Shown here: positions 53,694-63,300 of the stretch, piece by piece | Numbering within the stretch: position 1 is the stretch's first letter | How the letters are laid out: each line of letters opens with the position of its first letter | Notes under the pieces: model-generated | Seen by the model: only the letters and a program-made list of their open reading frames with translations | Told to the model about the DNA's origin: nothing | The model's database searches: none | Translations under genes and position numbers: made by a program | NCBI RefSeq assembly: GCF_018860245.1 | Contig: NZ_JAHKPD010000014.1 | Coordinates: forward strand, 1 to 64,000 | Reading direction: 5' to 3' | Origin: Pseudotamlana agarivorans | Lineage (GTDB): Bacteria > Bacteroidota > Bacteroidia > Flavobacteriales > Flavobacteriaceae | Length of the DNA: 64,000 nt

Positions 53694-54728
53694 TTACATT
53701 AAAACACCTTTTTTAGCTTCAATAGCTGGAGGCAAATCTGTTTCCTCTAACATTTCTCTTAAATCTATTTCTATGGTTCTGCACAAGGACAACATAGGGA
53801 TATCTGTCGCGAGGCCTTGAAATGGATTTGCAGAGTAGTCGGCAACAAGCTCCATACACACATAAACCCAGCCTACTAAAGCCGTTACAGGTATAGATAA
53901 CCATTTAACCCATCCACCTTCAGTTTGAAACATTTCAGGTATTAAAGAAAAAGGCAATAAAACTATAAATATCCCAACAAAATATCTACTCAAATTTGCG
54001 TATTGACGTGGCAATGGGAATTTTTTAATGCGTTCATTTTTTCCTTGCAACGTATAAAGACTGCGTAGTACTTTTTGCATTTCAACATGTCTTAGATCAT
54101 TTATTAAACCTTTCTCTCTCAATTCATGTAAATGCCTAGATTGTTCGTTAATTATTTGTGTTGCTGTATTTTTACATTTAACCAAACGGTCATGTTCTTC
54201 TTCCGATAAAAACAATTTCAATTCTGTTTCGGTTAAATCATTAATTAAACCAACCCCGTAGTTTTTTTGCAAATATTTTGTTCTTCTTCCTGTGTGCCCC
54301 CCTTGACTGGCATGTTCCCAAGTGGTGGTTACCAATAATTGACTACGATGGGTATACACCCAAGCTAAATGCCTATAAACCAAGCTTCTTTTTATAGTTT
54401 TTAATTCTTCTTCAGAAACTTTTTCATTGGTAAAATAATTAGAAACAAAGCCATCAACCATCATTCCCCAAGTACGACTTTCATTGATTATACCTCCCCA
54501 AATTTTTCTCGCTTCCCATAAGCGTTCATACGACTGATTGTTTTTAAAACCAACGTAAAAAGCAACTGCAGTACCAATAACTGAAACGGGTACCCAATGC
54601 ACCTTAAAATTAACAATTTCAAAATGACAAGTAAGCGCTATCGCAGTCATAAACACCATTTACCAAGCCAAATGGATTCCAGACCATTTTAACATGGAAA
54701 TTAGTCGTATACCTTTAGTGACAATCAT
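53694..54728 (-). pseudogene. Bestrophin-family channel with an in-frame stop codon
   Basis: The main frame (54659-53694, 321 residues) is a bacterial bestrophin: AFYVGFKNNQSYERLWEARK then WGGIINESRTWG, and GWVYVCMELVADYSANPF are diagnostic. In the same frame upstream there is an ATG at 54728 and 21 more codons (MIVTKGIRLISMLKWSGIHL AW) that look like the true N-terminus, then TAA at 54662-54660, then ATG. A single T-to-A change (TTA to TAA) would explain it. The stop splits the first membrane helix. Restart at the adjacent ATG could give a shorter product. These channels pass chloride or small anions. Confidence 0.8.
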
Positions 54729-54900
54729 ATAAATAAGTAGGTTTAATAATATAAAAATAGTCTCCTTTTTTGAGGAAAAAACTTTAAAACATAGAAATGT
54801 AAATTAACTTTTTTCAAAAATAAATATTGAAAAGCTGCTAATTTAGACGAAATCTCCAAAAAGAAAAACTTATTCAATTTCAATTTATAAATGGTGTTAA

Positions 54901-54934
54901 AAAAGGGCATCTCTTTTGAGATAGACACCCTTTA
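54901..54934 (-). terminator. Terminator of the PQQ-type dehydrogenase gene
   Basis: Read leftward, AAAGGGTGTCTATCTC and GAGATGCCCTTTTTT form an imperfect stem with an AAAA loop and a T-run, 41-74 nt after the stop codon. Confidence 0.7.
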
Positions 54935-54974
54935 TAAAATTTGTAATAAAGCAGAATATGGTGTTTATTCGCTT

Positions 54975-57900
54975 TTAAATTTTAAGAAATTTAGCTGTAT
55001 GTGCTTCACTATTTATTGAAACATTTATAAGATACATACCACTTGGCAAATTGTTAACTGAAACACTAAATTGGCCTGAAATACAATTAATTTTATTTGT
55101 TTTAACCATTTGACCTAAAGTATTCATGATGACCACTGTCCCATACCCTTCAAATTTGTTGTTCAGTTTAATATTTAAAAGATCTTTAACCGGGTTTGGA
55201 AATACTTTGATTTCTGAAACTTCAGCAATAGCATCGGTAGTAAGCGTGCGCTCTCCTTTAATACGCCAAATTTTACCATTTTGCTTTGAAAGGGCATACA
55301 ATTCACCTTGCGCATCCATACCAAAACGAAGGTCGGCGCGTGAATAATTTGCTAAATTCAAAAAACTGGTTTGATTTAAGTTTTCATCATAAATAATGAA
55401 CTCATTTATTTTTGCAAAAGACTGACCTGAAATCATGTCGCTTTCTTCGGTATAAAAAATACGGCCTTTAACAACATCTCCAAAAATATATTTACCTTGA
55501 AGATCTGGATAGGTATTCCCACGGTAAACGAAACCGCCTAGCAATGCATAGCCTTCATCATGATCGTACTGGGCAACAGGATAGGTATAACCAAAGTTGT
55601 CATTTACAGGGAGTGGATACACATTATTAGGGTCTGTTGTTTTAAATAAAAAAGACCCTTCGCGCGCATTCCAACCATAATTTGCACCAGGTTCACCAAG
55701 ATAAACAGCATCTACATTTTTTTCACCTATATTACCTATAAACATTTTATTTGTGCCTTCGGAATCCCAACTAAAACGATGAGGGTTACGAAAACCATAA
55801 GCCCATATTTCTCCTAAAGCCCCAGCAGTATTCACAAAAGGATTTCCTGAAGGAATGCCGTACGCGCCGTTAGGAGCATTGTTACCTAGTGGGTCTATGC
55901 GTAATATTTTACCATGAGGCACACTAATATCTTGAGGCGCACCAGAAAACACGGGGTTCTCTTCCCCATCACCTAGGGCTAGATAAAGTAATCCATAATC
56001 GGCACTCCCGCTAATGGCGTTAGGGTTGAATCCTATTTGCTGAAAGCCGTGCAGGTACGTATCAAATCCTATTCTTAAAACTTCACGTTTTGTTCCTGAA
56101 AATACGTTGGAAGCAGGGTTTGTAGCTGTCCATTCTGTAATTATACCATGCATATCATCGGTTCCTGCAGAAATATAATCTGGGGTATACGTGTTTAAAG
56201 CTTCAAACCTTTCGGTGTGCACCGTATAAAATTTACCATTAGTAGCAAATTCAGGATGAAAAGCGAAAAAGCCAAAACCAGACCCCAAACGTGGTTCTTC
56301 AGCGAAATAAGGAAATGCAGCACTCACATCTAAATAGGTGGAAACAATTCCGTTTATAATAACATGTAATTTATCATTAAGGTCGTTAACAAATAGTCGG
56401 TCGCTACCATCATTAGCATGTCCTAAAAAATTTATTCTTGTGTTAGGAGCCCCACTATTACTTGCCGGTATCGTTACAAACTCTTCTAATATAAGGCCTA
56501 AACCATCAGTTGTGATGCGTTCTGCAATAGGATCATCAAGGGGCTGATTTGGGTCAGGAATTGGTTCTTCATGAACACATGTCTTTGTATGCGGATGACT
56601 TAAATTAATTTCATTATGATGCAAATAAATATCGTCGATACTAAAAGTTCCCGAAATGCCACTGCGGTCGCTTTGCTTCATAAGAAATGTGGTTAATGGA
56701 TTGGTAGCGGTACCATTGCGGTAATTTATATTCGAACCAACCAATCTTGGTGTCGTTTCATCGGTCCCTTGAATATAAATTTTATAGCTATCTGAAGTGT
56801 TATCTGAAACCATCCAGACACAATACCATAAATCATTATCGAGGTCTTGTAAACTTGTCCATGATGCGCTATTTCGGGCTCTTAGCTCATCCTGAGTGAT
56901 GTTAATCTGACTTTCAAAATCGGTGTATTCTGAAGGTGAAACGGCGTCAGAAAGTCCTACATTTTCATTAAGATTACCATCACGTTTTATTCGGAAAAAT
57001 AACGTACCTACTTCACAATCTCTTACGTTAGGAATTTCATGATAAACTGTGCCATCTCCAGCTGAAAAAATCATGATTTTATTTGTATTATGATCAGGGT
57101 CTGTTTCAACCGTTGCGTTACTGGTATCTGATATCCACTGATTCTGACCGTTAATTTCTCCGATATTAAGCGCTTCAAAAGTTTCAATGGCCACAAATTT
57201 CGAAAGATCCGATACTGTTACAGGCATGGCTATATTTTCTTTGTTATTATCCAAGTAAAAATGATCGACATAAACGACTCCTGTTCCAACTTGATCTGGA
57301 TCATTTAACAAATAAATTGATTTTAATGATTCTATGCTGCCATTACGAAACGCAAAATTTGTTTGTCCGCCTGTGATGGAAGCAGGTGTTGGAAAGCTAT
57401 AAGCACCGCCTTGAACAAAAACTTGAAAACGATCATTTTGATTATCAACTACTACCCAAACGTTGTACACAATATCGTTTTCTGGTTTAATATTCGTAAA
57501 ATAACTGTTGTTAGCGCCATGACGAACCCCAAACTGACCGTTATTTAAGATAATTTGTACTTCAAAATCTGAAGAAAGATCTAAATTCCCTGTACCCCCA
57601 TCGGTTAAACGAGGATTGTTTAAATCACTAAGTCCGAATGACGAATTTGTATTCAAAACATCTTCAGCCGAAACCTGAAAAAACAGTGTTCCCATATCAC
57701 CTTCCGCAATAGCGTTAATATTCAAAGGTTTATAGGCATTTCCACGAAACACAACACCATTTGGGTCTAACATCAAGGCTTTCCCTGTGAAACCTTCAGT
57801 AGGCTCAGAATCTACAATTGCCCCATCTAAAGCACCTGCAGGATTAGCCTTCCAACCATCTTGATCTCTAATACTCCCATTCAGTTTGCTATCAAAATCT

Positions 57901-58412
57901 TCGATTAGACAAAAATCGTTACACACAGGGTTTGATGAAGTATCTTGATACACCTCAACTTCAGCTAAAGATAATACGTTGGTTTCTGCCAATTGTATAC
58001 GTACATAACGTCCAGATAATGCTGTGGGAATATTTAATTCATCCAACACCGTATCAGCAACATATATATAATCTACCGAACAATCTGATAAGATATTAGC
58101 AAAATTCATACCCGACAAATCCTGATCTGAAACGAAAACATAGAAGTTTGATAGACTTACCGAACCCTTAAATATTTTAATTAAGTTAATGTTAGTATTA
58201 CTCTGTAAATCAACCTGCCACCAAGCATTTAATTCATTATTTGTTTGAGAAATTGTAGCGGTATTATTGTCAACTACTAAATTAGAAGTTCCAGTTGAAT
58301 TAGTGCTACTCTGTTGAGTTGATTTGCCTTGTGCTTGGTTCATGGATTGCGCCGTTACAAATAAGGTAGCACAATAAAAAACGCATACAAATGCCAGTAT
58401 GTTTTTGAACAT
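54975..58412 (-). CDS. Secreted PQQ-dependent sugar dehydrogenase, multidomain, T9SS-sorted
   Basis: An 1145-residue secreted protein. Signal peptide about 1-21 (FVCVFYCATLFVTAQ). Residues about 22-155 resemble an F5/8-type C domain (WWQVDLQSNTNINLI, GRYVRIQLAETNVLSLAEVEV). Two similar beta-sandwich modules follow (about 165-390 and 405-620; shared EDFDSKLNGSIRDQDGW / ETFEALNIGEINGQNQW starts). Residues about 660-1040 are the Gdh/sorbosone dehydrogenase propeller (FAFHPEFATNGKFYTVH, GKILRIDPLGNNAP, AYGFRNPHRFSWD, GANYGWNAREG). The end (VFPNPVKDLLNIKL to TAKFLKI) is a T9SS type A domain. It oxidises aldoses using PQQ; the sugar is unknown. Confidence 0.92.
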   Translation of the reverse strand: MFKNILAFVCVFYCATLFVTAQSMNQAQGKSTQQSSTNSTGTSNLVVDNNTATISQTNNELNAWWQVDLQSNTNINLIKIFKGSVSLSNFYVFVSDQDLSGMNFANILSDCSVDYIYVADTVLDELNIPTALSGRYVRIQLAETNVLSLAEVEVYQDTSSNPVCNDFCLIEDFDSKLNGSIRDQDGWKANPAGALDGAIVDSEPTEGFTGKALMLDPNGVVFRGNAYKPLNINAIAEGDMGTLFFQVSAEDVLNTNSSFGLSDLNNPRLTDGGTGNLDLSSDFEVQIILNNGQFGVRHGANNSYFTNIKPENDIVYNVWVVVDNQNDRFQVFVQGGAYSFPTPASITGGQTNFAFRNGSIESLKSIYLLNDPDQVGTGVVYVDHFYLDNNKENIAMPVTVSDLSKFVAIETFEALNIGEINGQNQWISDTSNATVETDPDHNTNKIMIFSAGDGTVYHEIPNVRDCEVGTLFFRIKRDGNLNENVGLSDAVSPSEYTDFESQINITQDELRARNSASWTSLQDLDNDLWYCVWMVSDNTSDSYKIYIQGTDETTPRLVGSNINYRNGTATNPLTTFLMKQSDRSGISGTFSIDDIYLHHNEINLSHPHTKTCVHEEPIPDPNQPLDDPIAERITTDGLGLILEEFVTIPASNSGAPNTRINFLGHANDGSDRLFVNDLNDKLHVIINGIVSTYLDVSAAFPYFAEEPRLGSGFGFFAFHPEFATNGKFYTVHTERFEALNTYTPDYISAGTDDMHGIITEWTATNPASNVFSGTKREVLRIGFDTYLHGFQQIGFNPNAISGSADYGLLYLALGDGEENPVFSGAPQDISVPHGKILRIDPLGNNAPNGAYGIPSGNPFVNTAGALGEIWAYGFRNPHRFSWDSEGTNKMFIGNIGEKNVDAVYLGEPGANYGWNAREGSFLFKTTDPNNVYPLPVNDNFGYTYPVAQYDHDEGYALLGGFVYRGNTYPDLQGKYIFGDVVKGRIFYTEESDMISGQSFAKINEFIIYDENLNQTSFLNLANYSRADLRFGMDAQGELYALSKQNGKIWRIKGERTLTTDAIAEVSEIKVFPNPVKDLLNIKLNNKFEGYGTVVIMNTLGQMVKTNKINCISGQFSVSVNNLPSGMYLINVSINSEAHTAKFLKI

Positions 58413-58486
58413 GGTTAATGAAATAGTTTGGTTGGTTATTAGTTTAAAGCCATCAAATTATATAAAATATATTAGAATGCAAAAAA

Positions 58487-58498
58487 TTGGTTAACCAA
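58487..58498. promoter_or_regulatory. Palindrome TTGGTTAACCAA upstream of PQQ-type dehydrogenase
   Basis: A perfect 12-bp palindrome 75-86 bp upstream of the ATG at 58412, similar to the TGGTTTACCA copies before the PL7 gene. It has the size of a LacI- or GntR-type operator core. Confidence 0.5.
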
Positions 58499-58532
58499 AA
58501 TATTTTTTTATGAACCACTAACAATTAACCAG

Positions 58533-60290
58533 TTAAATATCTTGTATAATACCTTCTTCTAAATACGCTTTAGTAAAATAATTGCTCAAGAATTCCTGGA
58601 CATTATCTGAGAAGATTTTATCACAAATTTCTTCTGAAGTTTGACCACACATTAAATCTTGTAATTCTTTTTCCGTGAAAACGGAATAAGAATCTTCTTG
58701 AATAGAAAGAATTTTAAAGTTTCTCCAAACCGGGTCAAAATTAAGATCTATCCCTTTTATAACCCTGTTTTTAAAATCACTTAAGTGACTCGATTTATTG
58801 AAATGATCAAAAGGATCGACAATACCATCATTATCAGAACCTAAACATATGGTTTTCCAGGCATCAATTTCGAGAATAGGATTAGCTTCATTACATGTAT
58901 TATAGGCTCTAATGTGGTTTAAATTCACTTTAACAATATGAAAAATATTGGTTAAAAACATTTGAGTATGAAGTCTTTTAAGCGATTCTGGGTTAGAAAG
59001 ACGTCTTTTATAGGATTTCATTAAAGCTTTAAACTTCCCTCCCGGCATTCTACCATCATGCATACAAACACCAATAATTCCATTAGAATCAAAGACTTCG
59101 GTAATATCTTGATCGGTAATATTAATATCCCAACGACTTATATATGAGTTCTTATCCAATTGATTGGTGTCTGGTTGTTTTGCAGCTCTTGCCCGTGTTG
59201 GAATACCATTTATAGCGGTATGACTAACTACAATGGGTACCTGATCACCCTCGGCTCTTAATGATTTTACGATGTCGAAATAATCATTTCTAGCCTCTAA
59301 AGACATGTGTTTGGTATCAATTAAAATACGTTGCCCATTGGTTCTTGACAACAAATGTTTCTTAATTAAAACCTTGCCAAAACTGCTAATTCCAAAATCC
59401 AATCCGCTTTTTTGGTTAAAAACGTTTGAGAAACCCGGGATGGCTTTGTTTTTTGCTTCTCCGAAACTTTTAGCATGCCCCGTAAGTAAATTATTGAAAT
59501 GATGTGCGAATGTTATAAAAAATGGCGTGTACTTAAACTCCGCTTTATTTTTAAGTCTAGAAACATTAAGGATAAAATTAGTTTTTAGTTCGGTTTGATT
59601 TGATTCTGATAGGCCATCAATCAGTTTATCACCAAATAAATCATCAGACCGATATTTTCCTAAAGCATGCATGCCTTCTATGGTTACAATGCCAGCAATT
59701 ATATTTTGATTGGCCAATGCGACATATTCCTCATAATTAGAGACTAATTTAAAGGAAGGCTGGTTTGCACCCTCAATATTTGGGGATTGGGTGTTATGGC
59801 TGTCGTTAAGGTATTGATATTCGCAGGCCAAATCGGTATCAAAATAATCAATACAACGTGATTCATGAGCACTTTCTAAATAATTGGTCACCTTAGCTTC
59901 AGAAAACCCTGTAAGCACTTGAAATATCTTAGAATCTAAGTGTTTTTTCAACCCAATGCCAAAAACTTTTCCAAGAATAATTCGCTGGGTGAATGAAGCC
60001 GATTGAAACGGCCTGTCTGGCTTAATAAACTGCCTTTCAATCGGGTAAATAGATAAAAACAAGAGCCTATTTTCTCCTTCGTGACAGCTGTCTAAATTCG
60101 ATTGTGTGTACGTAGCTAAATCTTTAACAAATAGATTAACAAGTATGCGTCTTACAGATACACCCAAAACCCCTTTAAACATCAATTTAGTACAAGGGTT
60201 TCTTTTGTAACTCCATATATCGTTAATTTCGTGATTATTGGCAGGTTTAAATGAAGGATGGCAGTGTAGGTCGGCTATTGGTTTAGTCAT
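58533..60290 (-). CDS. M19-like peptidase / amidohydrolase-type protein
   Basis: A 585-residue cytoplasmic protein (no signal peptide). DLHCHPSF is the HxH metal motif; TIEGMHALGKY, LIDTKHMSLEARNDYF, IVVSHTAINGIP and GSDNDGIVDPFDHFN supply the other metal-site residues, in the order of renal-dipeptidase-like (M19) enzymes. It is longer than the usual 320-400 residues because of insertions after the first motif. The substrate is unknown; dipeptides or amides are likely. It follows the patatin gene by 41 nt. Confidence 0.8.
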   Translation of the reverse strand: MTKPIADLHCHPSFKPANNHEINDIWSYKRNPCTKLMFKGVLGVSVRRILVNLFVKDLATYTQSNLDSCHEGENRLLFLSIYPIERQFIKPDRPFQSASFTQRIILGKVFGIGLKKHLDSKIFQVLTGFSEAKVTNYLESAHESRCIDYFDTDLACEYQYLNDSHNTQSPNIEGANQPSFKLVSNYEEYVALANQNIIAGIVTIEGMHALGKYRSDDLFGDKLIDGLSESNQTELKTNFILNVSRLKNKAEFKYTPFFITFAHHFNNLLTGHAKSFGEAKNKAIPGFSNVFNQKSGLDFGISSFGKVLIKKHLLSRTNGQRILIDTKHMSLEARNDYFDIVKSLRAEGDQVPIVVSHTAINGIPTRARAAKQPDTNQLDKNSYISRWDINITDQDITEVFDSNGIIGVCMHDGRMPGGKFKALMKSYKRRLSNPESLKRLHTQMFLTNIFHIVKVNLNHIRAYNTCNEANPILEIDAWKTICLGSDNDGIVDPFDHFNKSSHLSDFKNRVIKGIDLNFDPVWRNFKILSIQEDSYSVFTEKELQDLMCGQTSEEICDKIFSDNVQEFLSNYFTKAYLEEGIIQDI

Positions 60291-60331
60291 TGGTTTGGTT
60301 TAAAAAATAAAATATAAATTTATAGGTAGAA

Positions 60332-62008
60332 TTAGGGTTTTATCTGATCTACCAACCATAGTGGTGACTTATTAAAAGCTACCCAATCGGTTTCTAAGGA
60401 TTTGTAAAGTGTTTCTATTTCTGGCAACTTTGTAAATAGATCGTCGTCATTATTTTTAAGATCTAAAATATAATCCATGAGCTCATAACACAAGGTGAAT
60501 TGTCCGCAGGCTATTAAAGTTTCCATACGGTTTTTAGCCAGATCTACTTTATCCCACCATAAAGTTGTAGGGGTTTCGGAAGCTGTTAAACAAACGTTTT
60601 TCAATATTTTACTTGGTGTTGGTTGAATTTCACCATTAAAAGTTGTTCCGCTATTATAAGGTGTTTTTTGACCATTTAATTTATAAATTGTCGCTGTAAT
60701 ACGCTTGTTTTTTAAGGCATCCTTAGAATAAAATAAGTCATAATTTAAACGGCGCATTTGTTTTAAAAATACATCGTTTATCATGCTCATCGCCGAAGTT
60801 AAACGCTCTGACAACATGCGCTGAACCAAACTGATATCTAATTTCTGAAAGGTCAAAACATCATCCAACAACGGTTCTGGCACCGTCTTTTTAAATATTA
60901 ATTTTAATCTTGATAAAGTTGAAGCTTTTATAACCGATGCCACCAAGCCAAATACTGTTAGAAGCACTCCCATGCCCGCAATAACACCACCTAGTATATA
61001 AAGACTACTATAAGCTTCTTGCCCAAAAACAAGCATGTTATTTAAGACAAGAATGAGTATACCAATCAGTAAAATGATCCAATAAATTGGTTTAAGGGTA
61101 AAATATTCTAAAATTTTATTGATCGCCTGTTTAAGGGTCGATTTCTTTTCAATTTCAGTGTCGCTAGGTTTCCAAGGGGGCATTTTAAAACTCCCCACGT
61201 CATTCACGATAATTAAATCTAAATCATTTTTCATTCGATCATTTATTAGCATCATGCTGCCAATACCTTGATTATCGGCAATACCACCATCCATAATGCC
61301 TACACCATCAATAAAATGATCTAAAGCCTTTAAGTTTTTATAATCAACATCGTTATGATTTTTAAAATAATCGTCAGGGAAAACTAAAGGTTCAAACCCC
61401 ACAGGAAAGCAAGATGATGAGGCTATAACGTCTCCCAATTCAACTTTATAACGCAAGGCATTCACTTCCTTTTGGTTGTTTTTATACAACGGATTATTAC
61501 CAAAGTATCCGTGATTTTGAAAGCGATAAGTGAGTCCGAATGAAAAATCGGTAGCATTAAAACAAACTTGATCCAGTTGTTTGATCTCATCTTTTCTAAA
61601 ATTTTCAAATGAACCTTGAAACAAAGGCATTTCAGAATAGGTTAAAGCAAAAGCATTAATGAGTGATCTTTTTTTGTACGGATTGTTTTTCCAAACTTGG
61701 TCATTTTCTAATTTTGAAATAGCGCTCTCTAAGAGTTTGTCGTTTTCAGGGGTAAACGTAGTATAGAAGTTTTTAAAAAACACGTTAAAATCATAATCTG
61801 GTTCCTGAACAGCTTTCGCATAAGCAACACCCGCTAAGGTGCCGCCACTTACTGTACTAATCGCTTTGACGTTTTTCAACAAAGTCCGATTTTTATATGA
61901 AACTTGCTCTAAGTAAGATAAAATACCTAGGGCATAAAACGTTGCACGATAACCGCCTCCACTAAAACAGAGTCCTATTTTTTCGAAAGGTTTAAATTTT
62001 TCAGACAT
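60332..62008 (-). CDS. Patatin-like phospholipase with central membrane helices
   Basis: A 558-residue patatin-like lipase. The oxyanion loop is CFSGGGYRATFYALG, the nucleophile serine is in ISTVSGGTLAGVAYAK, and the catalytic aspartate is in IMDGGIADNQGIGS, so the Ser-Asp dyad is intact. Two membrane helices (PIYWIILLIGILILVL and ILGGVIAGMGVLLTVFG) lie in the middle, about residues 305-360, with a soluble C-terminal part. It likely acts on membrane phospholipids. It lies upstream of the M19-like gene, and the coiled-coil genes lie further upstream on the same strand. Confidence 0.9.
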   Translation of the reverse strand: MSEKFKPFEKIGLCFSGGGYRATFYALGILSYLEQVSYKNRTLLKNVKAISTVSGGTLAGVAYAKAVQEPDYDFNVFFKNFYTTFTPENDKLLESAISKLENDQVWKNNPYKKRSLINAFALTYSEMPLFQGSFENFRKDEIKQLDQVCFNATDFSFGLTYRFQNHGYFGNNPLYKNNQKEVNALRYKVELGDVIASSSCFPVGFEPLVFPDDYFKNHNDVDYKNLKALDHFIDGVGIMDGGIADNQGIGSMMLINDRMKNDLDLIIVNDVGSFKMPPWKPSDTEIEKKSTLKQAINKILEYFTLKPIYWIILLIGILILVLNNMLVFGQEAYSSLYILGGVIAGMGVLLTVFGLVASVIKASTLSRLKLIFKKTVPEPLLDDVLTFQKLDISLVQRMLSERLTSAMSMINDVFLKQMRRLNYDLFYSKDALKNKRITATIYKLNGQKTPYNSGTTFNGEIQPTPSKILKNVCLTASETPTTLWWDKVDLAKNRMETLIACGQFTLCYELMDYILDLKNNDDDLFTKLPEIETLYKSLETDWVAFNKSPLWLVDQIKP

Positions 62009-62164
62009 GATTTATTCATTTTTAATTCCTAATTCCAAGACATGATTGTGCATGATTACAGAAAACACTAAAATTTAGAGTTTATAAATATAGCTGTTTT
62101 GTAGGTTTTTTCAATTAAAACACAAGAGAACACTTATATATCTTTTCCACTTAGTTCACCATTA

Positions 62165-62734
62165 TCAATTTACAACCAAGAAACAAATAGCTGCTCCAAC
62201 AACAGCTCCTACTCCAAATTTTTTGATGTTTTTCCAAAATTGCTTTTTTCGATAGGTTTTTAATTCTTCGGTAGCTATTTCTAATGTCGCATTTGCTTGA
62301 ATCAAGGATTTTTGTGTCAAATCAATTGTCGTTTCTAGACTTTTCAAGCTCAATTCAAAATCCTTTATTGTGCTTTCATAAAGTTTTTGCTGCCTTCCAC
62401 ATGTATTCAATAAAGCTTCATAAAAACCTTGATTATCAGTAATACTTTGATCATAATTGGCGATAATCTGGGAAAGTTCCGCCTTGTTTTGATCCTTCAA
62501 TAACTGTCGTAATTCTTGAAAATATAGATAGCTTTGCCTATTAAAAACATAAAGTTCTGTATTCGAATCGTTTCTTAAATATTGAGAACTTTCAATAACA
62601 ATAGGCTTTTGTAGTTGGTCTGTGTATACGGCATGCACAACAATAGTGTCTAGAGCTTTTTCATTAGCATGCTGTCCATACAGTTGAATATGAGCTGATA
62701 TAATAAATACATTAATTAAAAATAACTTCTTCAT
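62165..62734 (-). CDS. Secreted coiled-coil protein with C-terminal membrane helix
   Basis: A 189-residue protein with a signal peptide (MKKLFLINVFIISAHIQLYG), a central helical coiled-coil region (KDFELSLKSLETTIDLTQKS, QANATLEIATEELKTYRKK) and a C-terminal hydrophobic segment VGAVVGAAICFLVV. I do not recognise the family. This layout resembles a spanin-like or peptidase-scaffold protein only in shape. The next gene upstream, 12 nt away, is also a small coiled-coil protein. Confidence 0.65.
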   Translation of the reverse strand: MKKLFLINVFIISAHIQLYGQHANEKALDTIVVHAVYTDQLQKPIVIESSQYLRNDSNTELYVFNRQSYLYFQELRQLLKDQNKAELSQIIANYDQSITDNQGFYEALLNTCGRQQKLYESTIKDFELSLKSLETTIDLTQKSLIQANATLEIATEELKTYRKKQFWKNIKKFGVGAVVGAAICFLVVN

Positions 62735-62746
62735 AGTATTTGGGGG

Positions 62747-63115
62747 TTAATCGAATATGCTATCCTTAGCTTTCAAAATAATGAGACGTTCATTTTTCAC
62801 TTTTAGTAAAGAATCAATGATTTTACGTCTTTTAAGTGTCGCCACCTTTGAGCGCTCATACTCCAAATCAATGATGTCTATTTCGTTTTGAAATTTCTCG
62901 TTTTTCAAGCGGTATTGCTCTATAATTTGATTTAAATTTTCAACTTCTTTCTTTGCTTTATGATTTGAAGTGATAGCTGAATCCAAGCTTCTTTTGGTAA
63001 GTTTCAATTGCGTTTCTATATTTTTTAAAGCATTATCTTCAAAAAGAGTTTTAAGCAAATTACTGGCTGAAATTATTAAAATCACCACAAGAATGACTTT
63101 ATAAAATTGTGACAT
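62747..63115 (-). CDS. Small membrane-anchored coiled-coil protein
   Basis: A 122-residue protein with one N-terminal membrane helix (VILVVILIISASNLL) and a long coiled coil thereafter (NIETQLKLTKRSLDSAI, EVENLNQIIEQYRLKNEKF). Its topology (short inside end, helical body) recalls FtsB-like or holin-accessory proteins, but no family signature is evident. It heads the run with the coiled-coil, patatin and M19-like genes. Confidence 0.65.
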   Translation of the reverse strand: MSQFYKVILVVILIISASNLLKTLFEDNALKNIETQLKLTKRSLDSAITSNHKAKKEVENLNQIIEQYRLKNEKFQNEIDIIDLEYERSKVATLKRRKIIDSLLKVKNERLIILKAKDSIFD

Positions 63116-63300
63116 AGTAGAAGCGCATAACTTATTAGTATTAATGATAATATTCTTAAAAAAAAACGAATGTATTAAAAATTAACAAGAATCAAACTAC
63201 AGTAGTATCCTTGTAATTATTAAAATAAAGTCGAGTTTATATGTATATCGGCCACAACAGAATAACGAGATTAGTCTAAAACTAGTAAGTAATTTACTTA

